This document shows positions 20,097 to 31,559 of a DNA stretch of 64,000 bases, piece after piece (positions within the stretch are counted from its first letter, which is position 1; each line of letters opens with the position of its first letter). The notes below the pieces were generated by a model. It saw only the letters and a program-made list of their open reading frames with translations. It searched no databases and was not told where the DNA came from. Both the position numbers and the translations under genes were made by a program. Source of the DNA: Sphingobacterium sp. (GTDB lineage Bacteria; Bacteroidota; Bacteroidia; Sphingobacteriales; Sphingobacteriaceae); contig JAITLV010000029.1 of assembly GCA_031277685.1 (NCBI GenBank), positions 1 to 64,000 of the forward strand, read 5' to 3'.

Positions 20097-20125
20097 CTGT
20101 CAGACAAACAGTGACAGTGTGACAG
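20097..20125. promoter_or_regulatory. TGTCA/TGACA repeat cluster upstream of groESL
   Basis: CTGTCA-N9-TGACAG-N2-TGACAG. Confidence 0.45.
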
Positions 20126-20274
20126 CAAAATCTGTCTTTATCTTATAAATGTTAAGTTTTCGGTGAAAAATTGTCTTATACATCCTCTTATTTACAATTG
20201 GCATAAAAGATGATGTGTCTATAACGATTATAACATAAAAATAAATTCAATAACAGATAAAAAGTAAATTAATT

Positions 20275-20550
20275 ATGGCATTAAGTATCAAACCTATCGG
20301 AGATAGAGTAGTAGTGGAAGCTGCTCCAGCAGAAGAAAAAACAGCTTCAGGGTTATATATTCCCGATACAGCAAAAGAAAAACCATCTCAAGGTACAGTC
20401 GTTGCTGTAGGTACTGGTAAAGTTGACGAGCCGTTGACTGTAAAAGTAGGTGATAAAGTATTATATGGTAAATATGCAGGTACTGAAATTACTTACGAAG
20501 GAAAAGAGTACTTAATTATGCGTGAGTCTGATATTTACGCTGTTATCTAG
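20275..20550 (+). CDS. groES: Co-chaperonin GroES
   Basis: [46 protein letters not shown]. Confidence 0.98.
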   Translation: MALSIKPIGDRVVVEAAPAEEKTASGLYIPDTAKEKPSQGTVVAVGTGKVDEPLTVKVGDKVLYGKYAGTEITYEGKEYLIMRESDIYAVI

Positions 20551-20666
20551 GAGATTAAAAGTCGAACATTAGAAAGTTAAAATTTAAAAAATTGAGGCAG
20601 TAAGTATGCTGCGGACTTGTAACAGTCAAGTCTCGCTACTTCTATCTCAATCTCAATACTAAAGAA

Positions 20667-22304
<1,638 letters not shown>

Positions 22305-22330
22305 GATCATCCAAACTATCTAATACTATA

Positions 22331-22368
22331 AAAAAGCTCATCTGGATTTCCAGATGAGCTCTTTTTTT
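22331..22368. terminator. Bidirectional terminator between groEL and the convergent BamE-like gene
   Basis: AAAAAGCTCATCTGG-attt-CCAGATGAGCTCTTTTTTT. Confidence 0.9.
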
Positions 22369-22741
22369 AATGTTTATGTTGATAGCGCCGATGATACTCA
22401 TCATAATCGCTTGGCGAATAATTTTCTTTTGGCCCCCACTCTTGTAGCTCATTATTAAAAAAATGCAACCAGTTTTTTCTCACATGTGTGGAATCTCCCG
22501 CGATAGTATATTCATAAATTTCTAAAATTCCATCGTTGTATTTCTTTGATGCAACGACAAGGTCTGGTTTTCCTATCTTTTGAATTACCTCCTGTTGGTT
22601 CATACCTACCTTAATGTTGGTGAAATCCCGCAGCTTCATTAACCCGCAACCCGCGAAAAGCGTAATGAATGCCAATACAATAAATGTACTGAAATACTTG
22701 TTTTTTAACATAGAGTTTTGATATTTATTTTTTTTGACCAA
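22367..22741 (-). CDS. SmpA/BamE-like lipoprotein
   Basis: Lipobox FAGC; IKVGMNQQEVIQKIGKPDLVV. Confidence 0.65.
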   Translation of the reverse strand: MVKKNKYQNSMLKNKYFSTFIVLAFITLFAGCGLMKLRDFTNIKVGMNQQEVIQKIGKPDLVVASKKYNDGILEIYEYTIAGDSTHVRKNWLHFFNNELQEWGPKENYSPSDYDEYHRRYQHKH

Positions 22742-22918
22742 ATATATCTTTAAAAGTTTACATTTTTACTGACAAGGATCGATTGTGATTAAATATTTCT
22801 TACCGAAAGGATCCGTGTTCTTTTAAAATCCGGTCATTAGTACTTGAACATCAGGTTTATATAATATTGAAAAGGACGAATTTAAACTCATTTAAAAAAA
22901 TAAACTTTTTTCGAAAAA

Positions 22919-24622
22919 TTAATAACCCTTTGCTGTATCATCTCCACGTGGATCTGCACCGGTCTGCAATTTGCCATTTGGAAGAATAAGGATGCTTTCG
23001 ACGCGTCCAATTGTTCCTCTAGGATTTATCAGATAACCATCTTTTGTTAATTTGTCTCTGAGTGTTGTATCAATGGCATCTTTTTCAACATCAATACGGT
23101 CAGGTAACCACTGATGATGGAATCTCGGGGCACTCACTGCGGATTGCGCATTTTGACCAAAATCGATAACATTGAGAATGGTCTGGAAAACAGAGGTAAT
23201 GATCGTTGATCCACCGGGAGTTCCCACAACCATAAATAACTTGCCGTCTTTTTCAAGGATGGTCGGTGTCATGGAACTCAGCATTCTCTTTCCCGGTTGG
23301 ATTTCATTTGCCTTTTCGCCTGTCAATCCATACATATTAGGTACGCCGGTTTTTATGGAGAAATCATCCATTTCATTGTTTAATAGAAAGCCAGCGCCAT
23401 TGACGATGACACCCGAACCATAAGAGTCATTGAGTGTTGTGGTGATGGACACAGCATTTCCCTGCTCATCAACAATATTGAAATGTGTTGTTTGCTCGCT
23501 TTCATAGCCAGGAACGACATCTGCATTAACGTTTTTGCTCAATGTTGCTCGGTGAAAGTTAAATGGATCCAGTTTAGCAGCATTTGTGGTAGAATCTATC
23601 AGCTGCTGAACAGGTACATTGATAAAATCAGGATCCCCTAAGTATTTTGCCCGATTGGCATATACATGACGTTCCGCTTCGACGATGACACGTATTGTGG
23701 AGTCCGTCTGAAATCCCCAGCGTTGAAGTGGAAATTGTTCGACAGATTTCAATAGCGCGAGCAGCGAGGTTCCGCCACTCGATGGTGGGGGCATTGAGAC
23801 TACTTTGTGTCCCCTATAGTTTGAAGCAATCGGCGGGCGCCAGAGCGCTTTATAGTTTGTGAGATCCTCCTGGCTGATTATCCCTTTGCCTTTATTCATT
23901 TCAGCAACGAGTAGATCAGCGGTTCTTCCTTTATAGAAACCGTCGCGGCCTTCATTGGCTATTCTTTCGATGGTATTGGCAAGATCTTCCTGCACAAATA
24001 GATCACCTGTTTTCCATGCTGTAGTTCTAATAATTGCAGCACCATTTGGATTCAACTTGGTAAACCTTTCTTTATGACTTTCAAACTCTTTTGCTTGCCT
24101 TTCACTGATCTTAAAACCTGTTCTTGCAAGTTCGATTGCAGGGAGGAGTAATTCTTTCCACGCTAACTTTCCATATTTCTGATGAGCTTCCCACATCCCG
24201 GCAACAGAGCCAGGAATGCCTGATGCTAACCGACTGTATAGGCTCAAATCCGGGATAACATTTTTTTGTGCATCCAGATACATATCTCTGTGTGCCTGTT
24301 TAGGAGCAGTTTCCCGAAAGTCTAATGCATCATATTGACCTTGGCTATTGCGATAGAGCATAAATCCACCACCACCAATATTCCCTGCATTTGGATAGAC
24401 AACAGCAAGTGCAAATTGTACGGCGACAGCAGCGTCAATAGCATTTCCCCCTTTTTTTAACACTGTAATGCCTACAGCAGAAGCTAAAGGATGTGCAGTT
24501 ACCACAGCCGCTTTGTTGAATGTTGCAGGCTTGGTCTTATAGATGCCAGATTGCCTGTGGGTGCTGGAACAAGAGGTGAACAGCAAACCTGCTACTAGCG
24601 AATAAATAAATAGCTTATTCAT
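22919..24622 (-). CDS. ggt: Gamma-glutamyltransferase
   Basis: AHPLASAVGITVLKKGGNAIDAAVAVQFALAVVYPNAGNIGGGGFM; catalytic Thr TTHFNIVDEQGNAVSITTTLN. Confidence 0.96.
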   Translation of the reverse strand: MNKLFIYSLVAGLLFTSCSSTHRQSGIYKTKPATFNKAAVVTAHPLASAVGITVLKKGGNAIDAAVAVQFALAVVYPNAGNIGGGGFMLYRNSQGQYDALDFRETAPKQAHRDMYLDAQKNVIPDLSLYSRLASGIPGSVAGMWEAHQKYGKLAWKELLLPAIELARTGFKISERQAKEFESHKERFTKLNPNGAAIIRTTAWKTGDLFVQEDLANTIERIANEGRDGFYKGRTADLLVAEMNKGKGIISQEDLTNYKALWRPPIASNYRGHKVVSMPPPSSGGTSLLALLKSVEQFPLQRWGFQTDSTIRVIVEAERHVYANRAKYLGDPDFINVPVQQLIDSTTNAAKLDPFNFHRATLSKNVNADVVPGYESEQTTHFNIVDEQGNAVSITTTLNDSYGSGVIVNGAGFLLNNEMDDFSIKTGVPNMYGLTGEKANEIQPGKRMLSSMTPTILEKDGKLFMVVGTPGGSTIITSVFQTILNVIDFGQNAQSAVSAPRFHHQWLPDRIDVEKDAIDTTLRDKLTKDGYLINPRGTIGRVESILILPNGKLQTGADPRGDDTAKGY

Positions 24623-24682
24623 GATATCAGCTCTAAAATTGTGAGTAAGATTAAACCTTTATGCCAATAAACCGAAAAGGGT

Positions 24683-25009
24683 TTATTTTAATTTTTCGTT
24701 GTTTTTATGACGGTCTGCGTCTCGAATTGATTTCTTTTGTAGGTTCTTTTCCAATGCTTCCGTGAGGTCTATGCCAGTCTGATTTGCAAGACACATTAAC
24801 ACAAATAACACATCGGCCATTTCATCTGCCAAATCAACTTCTTTATCTGATTTTTTGAACGATTGTTCGCCATATTGTCTGGCCATGATCCGGGCGACTT
24901 CACCAACCTCTTCCATGAGTATTGCCGTATTCGTCAGCTCATTAAAATAGCGTATCCCTGTTGTATTGATCCATTTATCAATTACTTGCTGTGCTTCTTT
25001 TATTGTCAT
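24683..25009 (-). CDS. MazG-like nucleotide pyrophosphohydrolase
   Basis: LMEEVGEVARIMARQYG...EVDLADEMADVLFVLMCLANQTGIDL. Confidence 0.9.
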   Translation of the reverse strand: MTIKEAQQVIDKWINTTGIRYFNELTNTAILMEEVGEVARIMARQYGEQSFKKSDKEVDLADEMADVLFVLMCLANQTGIDLTEALEKNLQKKSIRDADRHKNNEKLK

Positions 25010-25026
25010 TTTTTAGATTACCTAGT

Positions 25027-25488
25027 TTAAAAATTGTCTTTATCTTTTGTATCCATTATGATGGTAACAGGCCCGTCATTCAACAGGTCTATTTTCATGT
25101 CGGCTCCAAATATTCCAAGCTGAACATCTTTGCTGATCAGGTGGGAGAGGAGTTTTGCCATTTCCTCATAGAGCGGTTTGGCGGTATTAGGTTTGGCGGC
25201 TCGAATAAATGAAGGTCTATTCCCCTTTTTTGTCTGAGCGAACAATGTAAATTGTGAAATAAGTAAAATATTTCCTTTGATATCCAGTATGGATTTATTC
25301 ATTAATCCCTGCTCATCTTCAAAAATTCGTAGGTTAACAAATTTCTGGCCCAACCATGTCAGGTCTTCAATTGTATCAGCCTCTTCTATTCCTAATAATA
25401 TTACAAGGCCCTTTTGAATCTCCCCCGTGATTTGTCCGTCTACTGTACAGGATGCATATTTTACCCGTTGTATTACTGCGCGCATATT
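25027..25488 (-). CDS. dtd: D-aminoacyl-tRNA deacylase (start at MRAVIQRV preferred over the upstream ORF start)
   Basis: MRAVIQRVKYASCTVDG...LLISQFTLFAQTKKGNRPSF...NDGPVTIIMDT. Confidence 0.95.
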   Translation of the reverse strand, partial: NMRAVIQRVKYASCTVDGQITGEIQKGLVILLGIEEADTIEDLTWLGQKFVNLRIFEDEQGLMNKSILDIKGNILLISQFTLFAQTKKGNRPSFIRAAKPNTAKPLYEEMAKLLSHLISKDVQLGIFGADMKIDLLNDGPVTIIMDTKDKDNF

Positions 25489-25562
25489 GAAAAGTATAAA
25501 ACCAAAGTTAAAAATTCCAATCGTCAAACACGATCCCATTGGGGATTTATCCGTACTAAAAT

Positions 25563-25598
25563 AAAAAACCTCCCCGTCTTATGTAGACAGGGAGGCTT
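25563..25598 (-). terminator. Terminator of the TonB receptor transcript
   Basis: Minus strand AAGCCTCCCTGTCTACATAAGACGGGGAGGTTTTTT. Confidence 0.75.
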
Positions 25599-25621
25599 GT
25601 ATGTATGAGGGATTTGAGCTG

Positions 25622-28078
25622 TTAAAACTTAACGTTTAACCCCAACATAAAATTGGTAGGTGCCTGTGGGAAATAGAAATTATAATATTTTCTGGTATCG
25701 CCATCTATTCCACCGAAGGTGTAGCCATTGGTTTCATACTTTTCGTTGAGGATGTTGTTGACTTGTAAAGTAGCACTAATGTTTTGGATTCCTAAAGCCG
25801 CAAAACTATAGTTTGCGAACAAATTGTTGACAAAATAAGAAGAAATGCTTCTTTCTTTTGCGGATGAGTTATCAAGATATTGTCGTCCTACATACTTTGA
25901 TAGCAATGAAAATGTGAGCTGCTCAATTGGACTATAGGAGAAATTACTTGAGAGAATAGTGCCTGGGGAAAGTGCGATGTCTGTCTTCGCATAGAAAATT
26001 TTGGTGTCGGGGTTGACACCGTTTACATCTTTCACAATTTCCTCAAAATTCTTAATCCTGTTTTGGCTGAAGCTGGCTGTCGCCTTCCAGTTCAATTGTT
26101 TGTTGATTTTCCAGGTACCGTCAAATTCCAGTCCGATTCTATAACTGTTTTTTACATTTTGTCGGATAGGAGAACCGGTGTCACTGATCTCACCGGTTGG
26201 GATTAATTGGTCTTTATAAAACATTCCATATCCATTCAGCCCGATATTGAATTTATCATTGTTGAATCTATACCCAAGTTCGATATCCTGCATTTTTTCA
26301 GGGATTGGGTCTGGCAATTTGCTGTTTTTCTCAATAAAATCTTTCCGTACAGGTTCTTTTTGTGCAAAGGCATAGGACGCATAAATATTTGCATAGTCAT
26401 TTAGCAGGTATGTTGCCCCGGCTTTGGGATTCAAAAAATTGAATTTCGGATGGTAATTATAGTGTTTGACCTTATCATCGTCTCCATACATGTGGTAGTC
26501 TACATTCCGATATTGCACGTCGGCCATTAGGATCCATTTGTCTAATTTGTAATCTACCTTTAAAAAATTGCTGAAGTCATTCTTCTGCGATTTGCCAAAA
26601 TAATATCTGTCATCTAGAAAGCCGTTGGAAGCATATTCAGCCCAGATTACTTCACCATAATGTTTTCCTCTATATTGATTATATGCACCGCCCCATATAA
26701 CTTCGAGTTGGTCATTCGGTTTGTAATTTAAGGAATAGGTCATTCCATAAAAGTAATTATCAAGCCATCTTCTTCTGACGAGGTCTGTCGTTTCACGCTT
26801 CTCATTGCCCATCACAACCTCCTTTAAGCCATAGTGTTTCAATGAATCTCCCTGTCTAAACTCTTCATAGTAACCGTAACCTCTTGTGTAGTGTAGGGCA
26901 GTATTCAGTGTGAGTTTATCATTGAGGATATTGGTGTAGTGAATCTGGTGATGTTTTTGCGTATAGTTGTCCGTCTGGTTTTTGTAAGTATATACATTAT
27001 AGTTCCGTCCGGCATTCATAAAACGATCTTTTTCTGTGCCTGAGATATAGAGTCCATAATCTGCATAGTCATCCATACGGGATCTGTCTCCGGTGATTAA
27101 TGGTTCCGGTACGCCATTCCAGGCTTGATAAGTTTTTTCTTTTCCCCAGAATACGATTCCTTTTAGGGTATGTTTTTTACCATAGTAACCTCCGTCAATA
27201 TAGAAGGATTGTAGGTCTGAGGCAGCTCTTTCAATGTAGCCGTTACTACTAATTCTAGATAATCTGGCATTGAAAGCAAATTTATCATTGATCAAACCTG
27301 TTCCGAGTTTCACGGTATTTTTCCAGCTGTTATAAGACCCAAAGGAATTGTTAAGTTCTGCATAAGGTTGTTCAGTCAACGTATTAGACTGAATATTCAA
27401 GGAAGCCCCGAAGGATCCTGCACCATTTGTCGATGTTCCGATCCCACGTTGTACCTGGATGCTTTCGGTGGATGATGCGAAATCAGGAAGATTGACAAAG
27501 AAGGATCCCATACTTTCAGCATCATTTAAAGGAATACCATTGAGGGTTACATTGATCCGCTGGTTGTCTGAACCCCGAATAGTCATATTCGTATATCCTA
27601 TACCCGCTCCTGCATCGGAGTTTACTTGAACAGAAGGTGTCTGATTCAAGAGATAAGGGATATCTTGTCCTAAATTATTTCGAGAAATTTCTTCTTTTGA
27701 GATATTCTTGAATGTCGTTGGCGCATTCTTCTTAGCCCGGGTAGATACAACGAGTACCTCTTCTGTACGAATTGTTTTTGGCTCAAGCTGAACAGTCAAT
27801 TCCATATCATGGACAATATTTAGATTTTGTGCTGCGGTCTGATATCCAACAAATGAAACTTGAACGGCATGCTTTCCATTTTGGATATTATATAGTTTTA
27901 TCCAGCCATCTTTGTCCGATTTGGTTGTAAAAGAAACCTTTCCGTCTATGGATACGGAGGCGTTTTGTAAGGGCCTTTGTGTGTTACGGTCTACCGTTTT
28001 AATAGTCAAATTGTGCTGGGCAACTGCAATTTGGCTAAAAGCAGTAGCTAAAGCGCTACAAATCAAAAATTTGATCAT
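25622..28078 (-). CDS. TonB-dependent receptor, probably thiamin/thiamin-precursor uptake (TPP-riboswitch controlled)
   Basis: CarboxypepD-reg domain, plug (NLGQDIPYLLNQTPSVQV...), barrel; preceded by TPP riboswitch. Confidence 0.9.
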   Translation of the reverse strand: MIKFLICSALATAFSQIAVAQHNLTIKTVDRNTQRPLQNASVSIDGKVSFTTKSDKDGWIKLYNIQNGKHAVQVSFVGYQTAAQNLNIVHDMELTVQLEPKTIRTEEVLVVSTRAKKNAPTTFKNISKEEISRNNLGQDIPYLLNQTPSVQVNSDAGAGIGYTNMTIRGSDNQRINVTLNGIPLNDAESMGSFFVNLPDFASSTESIQVQRGIGTSTNGAGSFGASLNIQSNTLTEQPYAELNNSFGSYNSWKNTVKLGTGLINDKFAFNARLSRISSNGYIERAASDLQSFYIDGGYYGKKHTLKGIVFWGKEKTYQAWNGVPEPLITGDRSRMDDYADYGLYISGTEKDRFMNAGRNYNVYTYKNQTDNYTQKHHQIHYTNILNDKLTLNTALHYTRGYGYYEEFRQGDSLKHYGLKEVVMGNEKRETTDLVRRRWLDNYFYGMTYSLNYKPNDQLEVIWGGAYNQYRGKHYGEVIWAEYASNGFLDDRYYFGKSQKNDFSNFLKVDYKLDKWILMADVQYRNVDYHMYGDDDKVKHYNYHPKFNFLNPKAGATYLLNDYANIYASYAFAQKEPVRKDFIEKNSKLPDPIPEKMQDIELGYRFNNDKFNIGLNGYGMFYKDQLIPTGEISDTGSPIRQNVKNSYRIGLEFDGTWKINKQLNWKATASFSQNRIKNFEEIVKDVNGVNPDTKIFYAKTDIALSPGTILSSNFSYSPIEQLTFSLLSKYVGRQYLDNSSAKERSISSYFVNNLFANYSFAALGIQNISATLQVNNILNEKYETNGYTFGGIDGDTRKYYNFYFPQAPTNFMLGLNVKF

Positions 28079-28145
28079 GTCGATGTATTTTGTTTAAGTT
28101 AAACAAATCATAGAAAGGGGTCACTATGATCGTTCTATTTAACTA

Positions 28146-28249
28146 ACCTCTCCCTCCGCCAGCATTACCTGGATCAGGTGTACAGAATTTAATCTGTTGG
28201 GTATAATCTCAGCCTTTATTTGTGTTTCTGACAAAACAAGGCACCCCTA
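28146..28249 (-). promoter_or_regulatory. TPP (THI-element) riboswitch
   Basis: Minus strand AGGGGTGCCTTG...GGCTGAGATTATACCC...ACCTGATCCAGGTAATGCTGGCGGAGGGAGAG matches the THI box consensus. Confidence 0.96.
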
Positions 28250-28489
28250 TTCGATGGTGCGAATATATAAATTAAAATTGGATTGGTATATAGTGATGTG
28301 TTTTTTGACAAAAGGTAAGTCTAGTTAAAAATATGTTAAAATTTCCTTTTGGTTTAAAGTTTTACGTTTAGGCTTGTTTTTGGTATTTATTGTTCTTTTT
28401 AGGTACCTTGGCATAGATTTTTCTACTGTTAGTATGTATTCATATCGGTCAAAAATTTTTAGTTATTAAATTGAGAGTGAGGAGATAAA

Positions 28490-29665
28490 ATGTTAAAATA
28501 TTTAAGCGCAAATTATATTCTACCAATCACTTCAATGCCAATCAAAGATGGTATTGTAGCGGTAGATGAGGAGGGGGTAATTCAAGGTATCTATGACCCG
28601 GCTTCGTTTACTCTGGCTGATAAAGTCAAAGTTGAAAGACATGAGGGGGTAATTATTCCAGGTTTTATTAATGCTCATTGTCATCTTGAATTGTCGCATA
28701 TGAAAGGGGCGGTGCCTAAAGGTACTGGGCTGCCGAGCTTCTTGAGTCAGGTGATGACCTCACGCAGTGCATCCATGAAAAAAATCGATGATGCAATGGC
28801 AAAAGCGGATAAAGAGATGTACGAAAATGGTATTGTAGCGGTGGGAGACCATGCCAACACAGATAACTCTTCTCAATTAAAAGAAGATTCAAAGATACTA
28901 TATCATACGTTTGTGGAGGTGATTGGAATTGAACCTGAGGAAGCGGATTTTAAATTGAAAGAAGCGAAATCATTGACACAAGAATTCCGAAACGGCCATG
29001 TTTCTATTACACCACATGCACCATATTCTTGTTCAAAGGCTCTTTTCAAAAAATTTAAAAAACTAGTACCTGAAACTAATATCATTAGTATTCATAATCA
29101 GGAGAGTGAAGAAGAGAATAAACTATTTAGATACAAGTTAGGGGAGTTTATAGATTTCTATAAGAGTATCGGGAAAAATGCGGATTCTATTAAAGCACAG
29201 GCCCGGAATTCAATACAGTCTTACTTACCTTATCTACCTTATCCAAATAAGTTGCTGTTGGTGCATAATACATATACTTCATTGAAAGATTTGGATTTTG
29301 TGGAGCGTATGGATCGGGATGTTGTTTGGTGCTTGTGCCCAAAGGCAAACTTATATATCGAAGGAGCCTTGCCTAAGGTTCAGAATTTCATAAATGCTGG
29401 ACAGCCTCTGGTTATAGGAACTGATAGCTTGGCGTCAAATGATACACTTTCGGTATTAGAGGAATTGAAAGCATTGCATGAGCATTTCGAAGATTTAGAT
29501 TTCTTGCAAACAATTCAATGGGCTACAATCAATGGAGCTATTGCATTGAATATCCAAGATGAATACGGATCCTTGGAAATTGGTAAAAAACCGGGAATTG
29601 TCCTACTTACAGGTATGGAACATATGCGTTTGAGCAATAATGTTAAGGTTAAACGCCTGGCATAG
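28490..29665 (+). CDS. Amidohydrolase family protein
   Basis: GVIIPGFINAHCHLELSHMKG; ITPHAPYSCS; VIGTDSLASNDTLSVLEE. Confidence 0.92.
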   Translation: MLKYLSANYILPITSMPIKDGIVAVDEEGVIQGIYDPASFTLADKVKVERHEGVIIPGFINAHCHLELSHMKGAVPKGTGLPSFLSQVMTSRSASMKKIDDAMAKADKEMYENGIVAVGDHANTDNSSQLKEDSKILYHTFVEVIGIEPEEADFKLKEAKSLTQEFRNGHVSITPHAPYSCSKALFKKFKKLVPETNIISIHNQESEEENKLFRYKLGEFIDFYKSIGKNADSIKAQARNSIQSYLPYLPYPNKLLLVHNTYTSLKDLDFVERMDRDVVWCLCPKANLYIEGALPKVQNFINAGQPLVIGTDSLASNDTLSVLEELKALHEHFEDLDFLQTIQWATINGAIALNIQDEYGSLEIGKKPGIVLLTGMEHMRLSNNVKVKRLA

Positions 29666-29701
29666 TATTTAATTCCACAAAAACTTCTGTACTTTTGCCT
29701 T

Positions 29702-29983
29702 ATGAAACATTTGAATATTTCAATAAGGGGTAAAGTACAAGGAGTCTTTTTTCGATTGACGGCTAAAGCTGTTGCCGACCAGGTTGGCGTGAAAGGATTT
29801 GTTGTCAATCAAAAGGATGGATCTGTTTACATCGAGGCTGAGGGGGATGATTTTGCGCTAGATTCATTGTTGGACTTCTGCCAGGAAGGCCCAGAAGATG
29901 CAAATGTTGAAGCTGTTGAAGCTCAGGAAGGCGACTTGAAAGGCTTTTCCAATTTTGAAGTGATTAAAAGAATCCAATCCTAA
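29702..29983 (+). CDS. acyP: Acylphosphatase
   Basis: ISIRGKVQGVFFRLTAKAVADQVGVKGFVVNQKDGSVYIEAEG. Confidence 0.93.
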   Translation: MKHLNISIRGKVQGVFFRLTAKAVADQVGVKGFVVNQKDGSVYIEAEGDDFALDSLLDFCQEGPEDANVEAVEAQEGDLKGFSNFEVIKRIQS

Positions 29984-29988
29984 TTCTA

Positions 29989-31491
29989 GTGTCTACAATA
30001 AAGAAATTTCTCAGCGATACCGTTATTTATGGTGTGACTACTATCGTTTCAAGAATGATAGGATTCCTGATGACACCGCTTTATCTTCGTAAATTCAAGG
30101 ATGCAGCGATCTATGGAGTTTATTCTAATTTTTATGCGTGGATGTCCATGCTGAATGCTATTCTAGCATTTGGAATGGAGACGACCTATTTCCGGTATTT
30201 ACAGAAAGTTGAACCCCAGGATAAAAATAAAGTTTACAATAATAGTTTCTTTATTACCTTAATTACCTCCGGATTATTATTGTTGTCTGTATTTGTTTTT
30301 ACAAGACCTATTGCTTCGTGGTTTGCGGATGGGGGGGATGTGTCTCTTTATGAGAAATATATCAAATACTTTGCATTTATTCTTGTTGCAGATGCACTGG
30401 CTGTCGTGCCATTTACAAAATTGCGTGCCGAAGGGAGACCTTATAAGTATAGTGCATTGAAATTTGTCAATATCGGTATTACCGTGATTTCAAATTTGTT
30501 CTTTATTTTGTTTTTACCTGATTGGGTACATAAGTACAGCTTTTGGGCGGATTTCGCCGGAACATGGTTCAAAGAAGGTTGGATTGGTTATGTCTTTATT
30601 TCCAATCTTTTTGCAAGTATTGTTACATTAATTCTATTACTGCCTGAATTGTTAACTTTCCGATTCAGCCTAGATAAAAGATTAATGAATGAAATGTTAA
30701 AGTATAGCTTCCCAATTTTAGTCGCTAATATTTCATTTATTATTAATGAGAATCTAGACAAAATGTTCTTTCTGAAATTGGTGCCCGGGGAGGCGGGGAA
30801 AGACGATTTAGGTATATATGGTGCAGTTGCTAAATTGGCTGTATTTCTAAGTTTATTTGTTACAGCTTTTAGACTAGGGGCAGAACCTTTCTTCTTTTCA
30901 TATTCAAAAAACCAGAATGCATCGAAAACCTACGCACTAATCATGGAGTATTTTGTTATCCTTATGGTGATCGCAATGGTCGGATTGACAGTTAATCTGG
31001 ATTGGCTGAAATATTTTATTAAGGGTAATGAAAAAGAGATCGCGACATACTGGACGGGGCTTAAAATTGTCCCAATTCTTTTATTCAATTATGTGCTACT
31101 AGGCATATATATGAATTTATCTATTTGGTATAAGTTGACAGATCATACACGTTACGCTATTTATATTTCGGGCATAGGAGCGCTAATTACAATTATGCTA
31201 AATGTGTGGCTTATCCCAACTTATTCCTATGTTGGGGCTGTTTTATCAACGACAGTAGTATATCTGGTCATGATCGGTTTTTCACTCTATTGGGGACAAA
31301 AATATTATCCTATCCCGTATAAAATATTGAAAATTGGGGCCTATTTAGGTGTTGGGTTGCTAATCTCCTGGCTCAGTTTTCAAGTTTTCCATAGTAATAT
31401 TTGGATAGGTAATGCTATGCTGATATTTATGCTATTGGCGATATGTTTACTTGAGAAAAATGGAGTTATGCGATTGCTTCGGAGAAAATAG
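29989..31491 (+). CDS. Polysaccharide/oligosaccharide flippase (MATE/Wzx-like)
   Basis: FLSDTVIYGVTTIVSRMIGFLMTPLYLRKF; about 12-14 TM segments. Confidence 0.88.
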   Translation: MSTIKKFLSDTVIYGVTTIVSRMIGFLMTPLYLRKFKDAAIYGVYSNFYAWMSMLNAILAFGMETTYFRYLQKVEPQDKNKVYNNSFFITLITSGLLLLSVFVFTRPIASWFADGGDVSLYEKYIKYFAFILVADALAVVPFTKLRAEGRPYKYSALKFVNIGITVISNLFFILFLPDWVHKYSFWADFAGTWFKEGWIGYVFISNLFASIVTLILLLPELLTFRFSLDKRLMNEMLKYSFPILVANISFIINENLDKMFFLKLVPGEAGKDDLGIYGAVAKLAVFLSLFVTAFRLGAEPFFFSYSKNQNASKTYALIMEYFVILMVIAMVGLTVNLDWLKYFIKGNEKEIATYWTGLKIVPILLFNYVLLGIYMNLSIWYKLTDHTRYAIYISGIGALITIMLNVWLIPTYSYVGAVLSTTVVYLVMIGFSLYWGQKYYPIPYKILKIGAYLGVGLLISWLSFQVFHSNIWIGNAMLIFMLLAICLLEKNGVMRLLRRK

Positions 31492-31510
31492 CAAGCCTTG
31501 TTCAGAAAAC

Positions 31511-31547
31511 AAAAAAGGTGGCAACTAAGTAAGTCGCCACCTTTTTT
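31511..31547 (+). terminator. Terminator after the flippase gene
   Basis: AAAAAAGGTGGC-aactaagtaagtc-GCCACCTTTTTT. Confidence 0.85.
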
Positions 31548-31559
31548 GTTTGAAGGAAT

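Noticed and set aside
20090-20275. CIRCE element upstream of groES
   Set aside because: No TTAGCACTC-N9-GAGTGCTAA match was found; only TGTCA/TGACA repeats are present.
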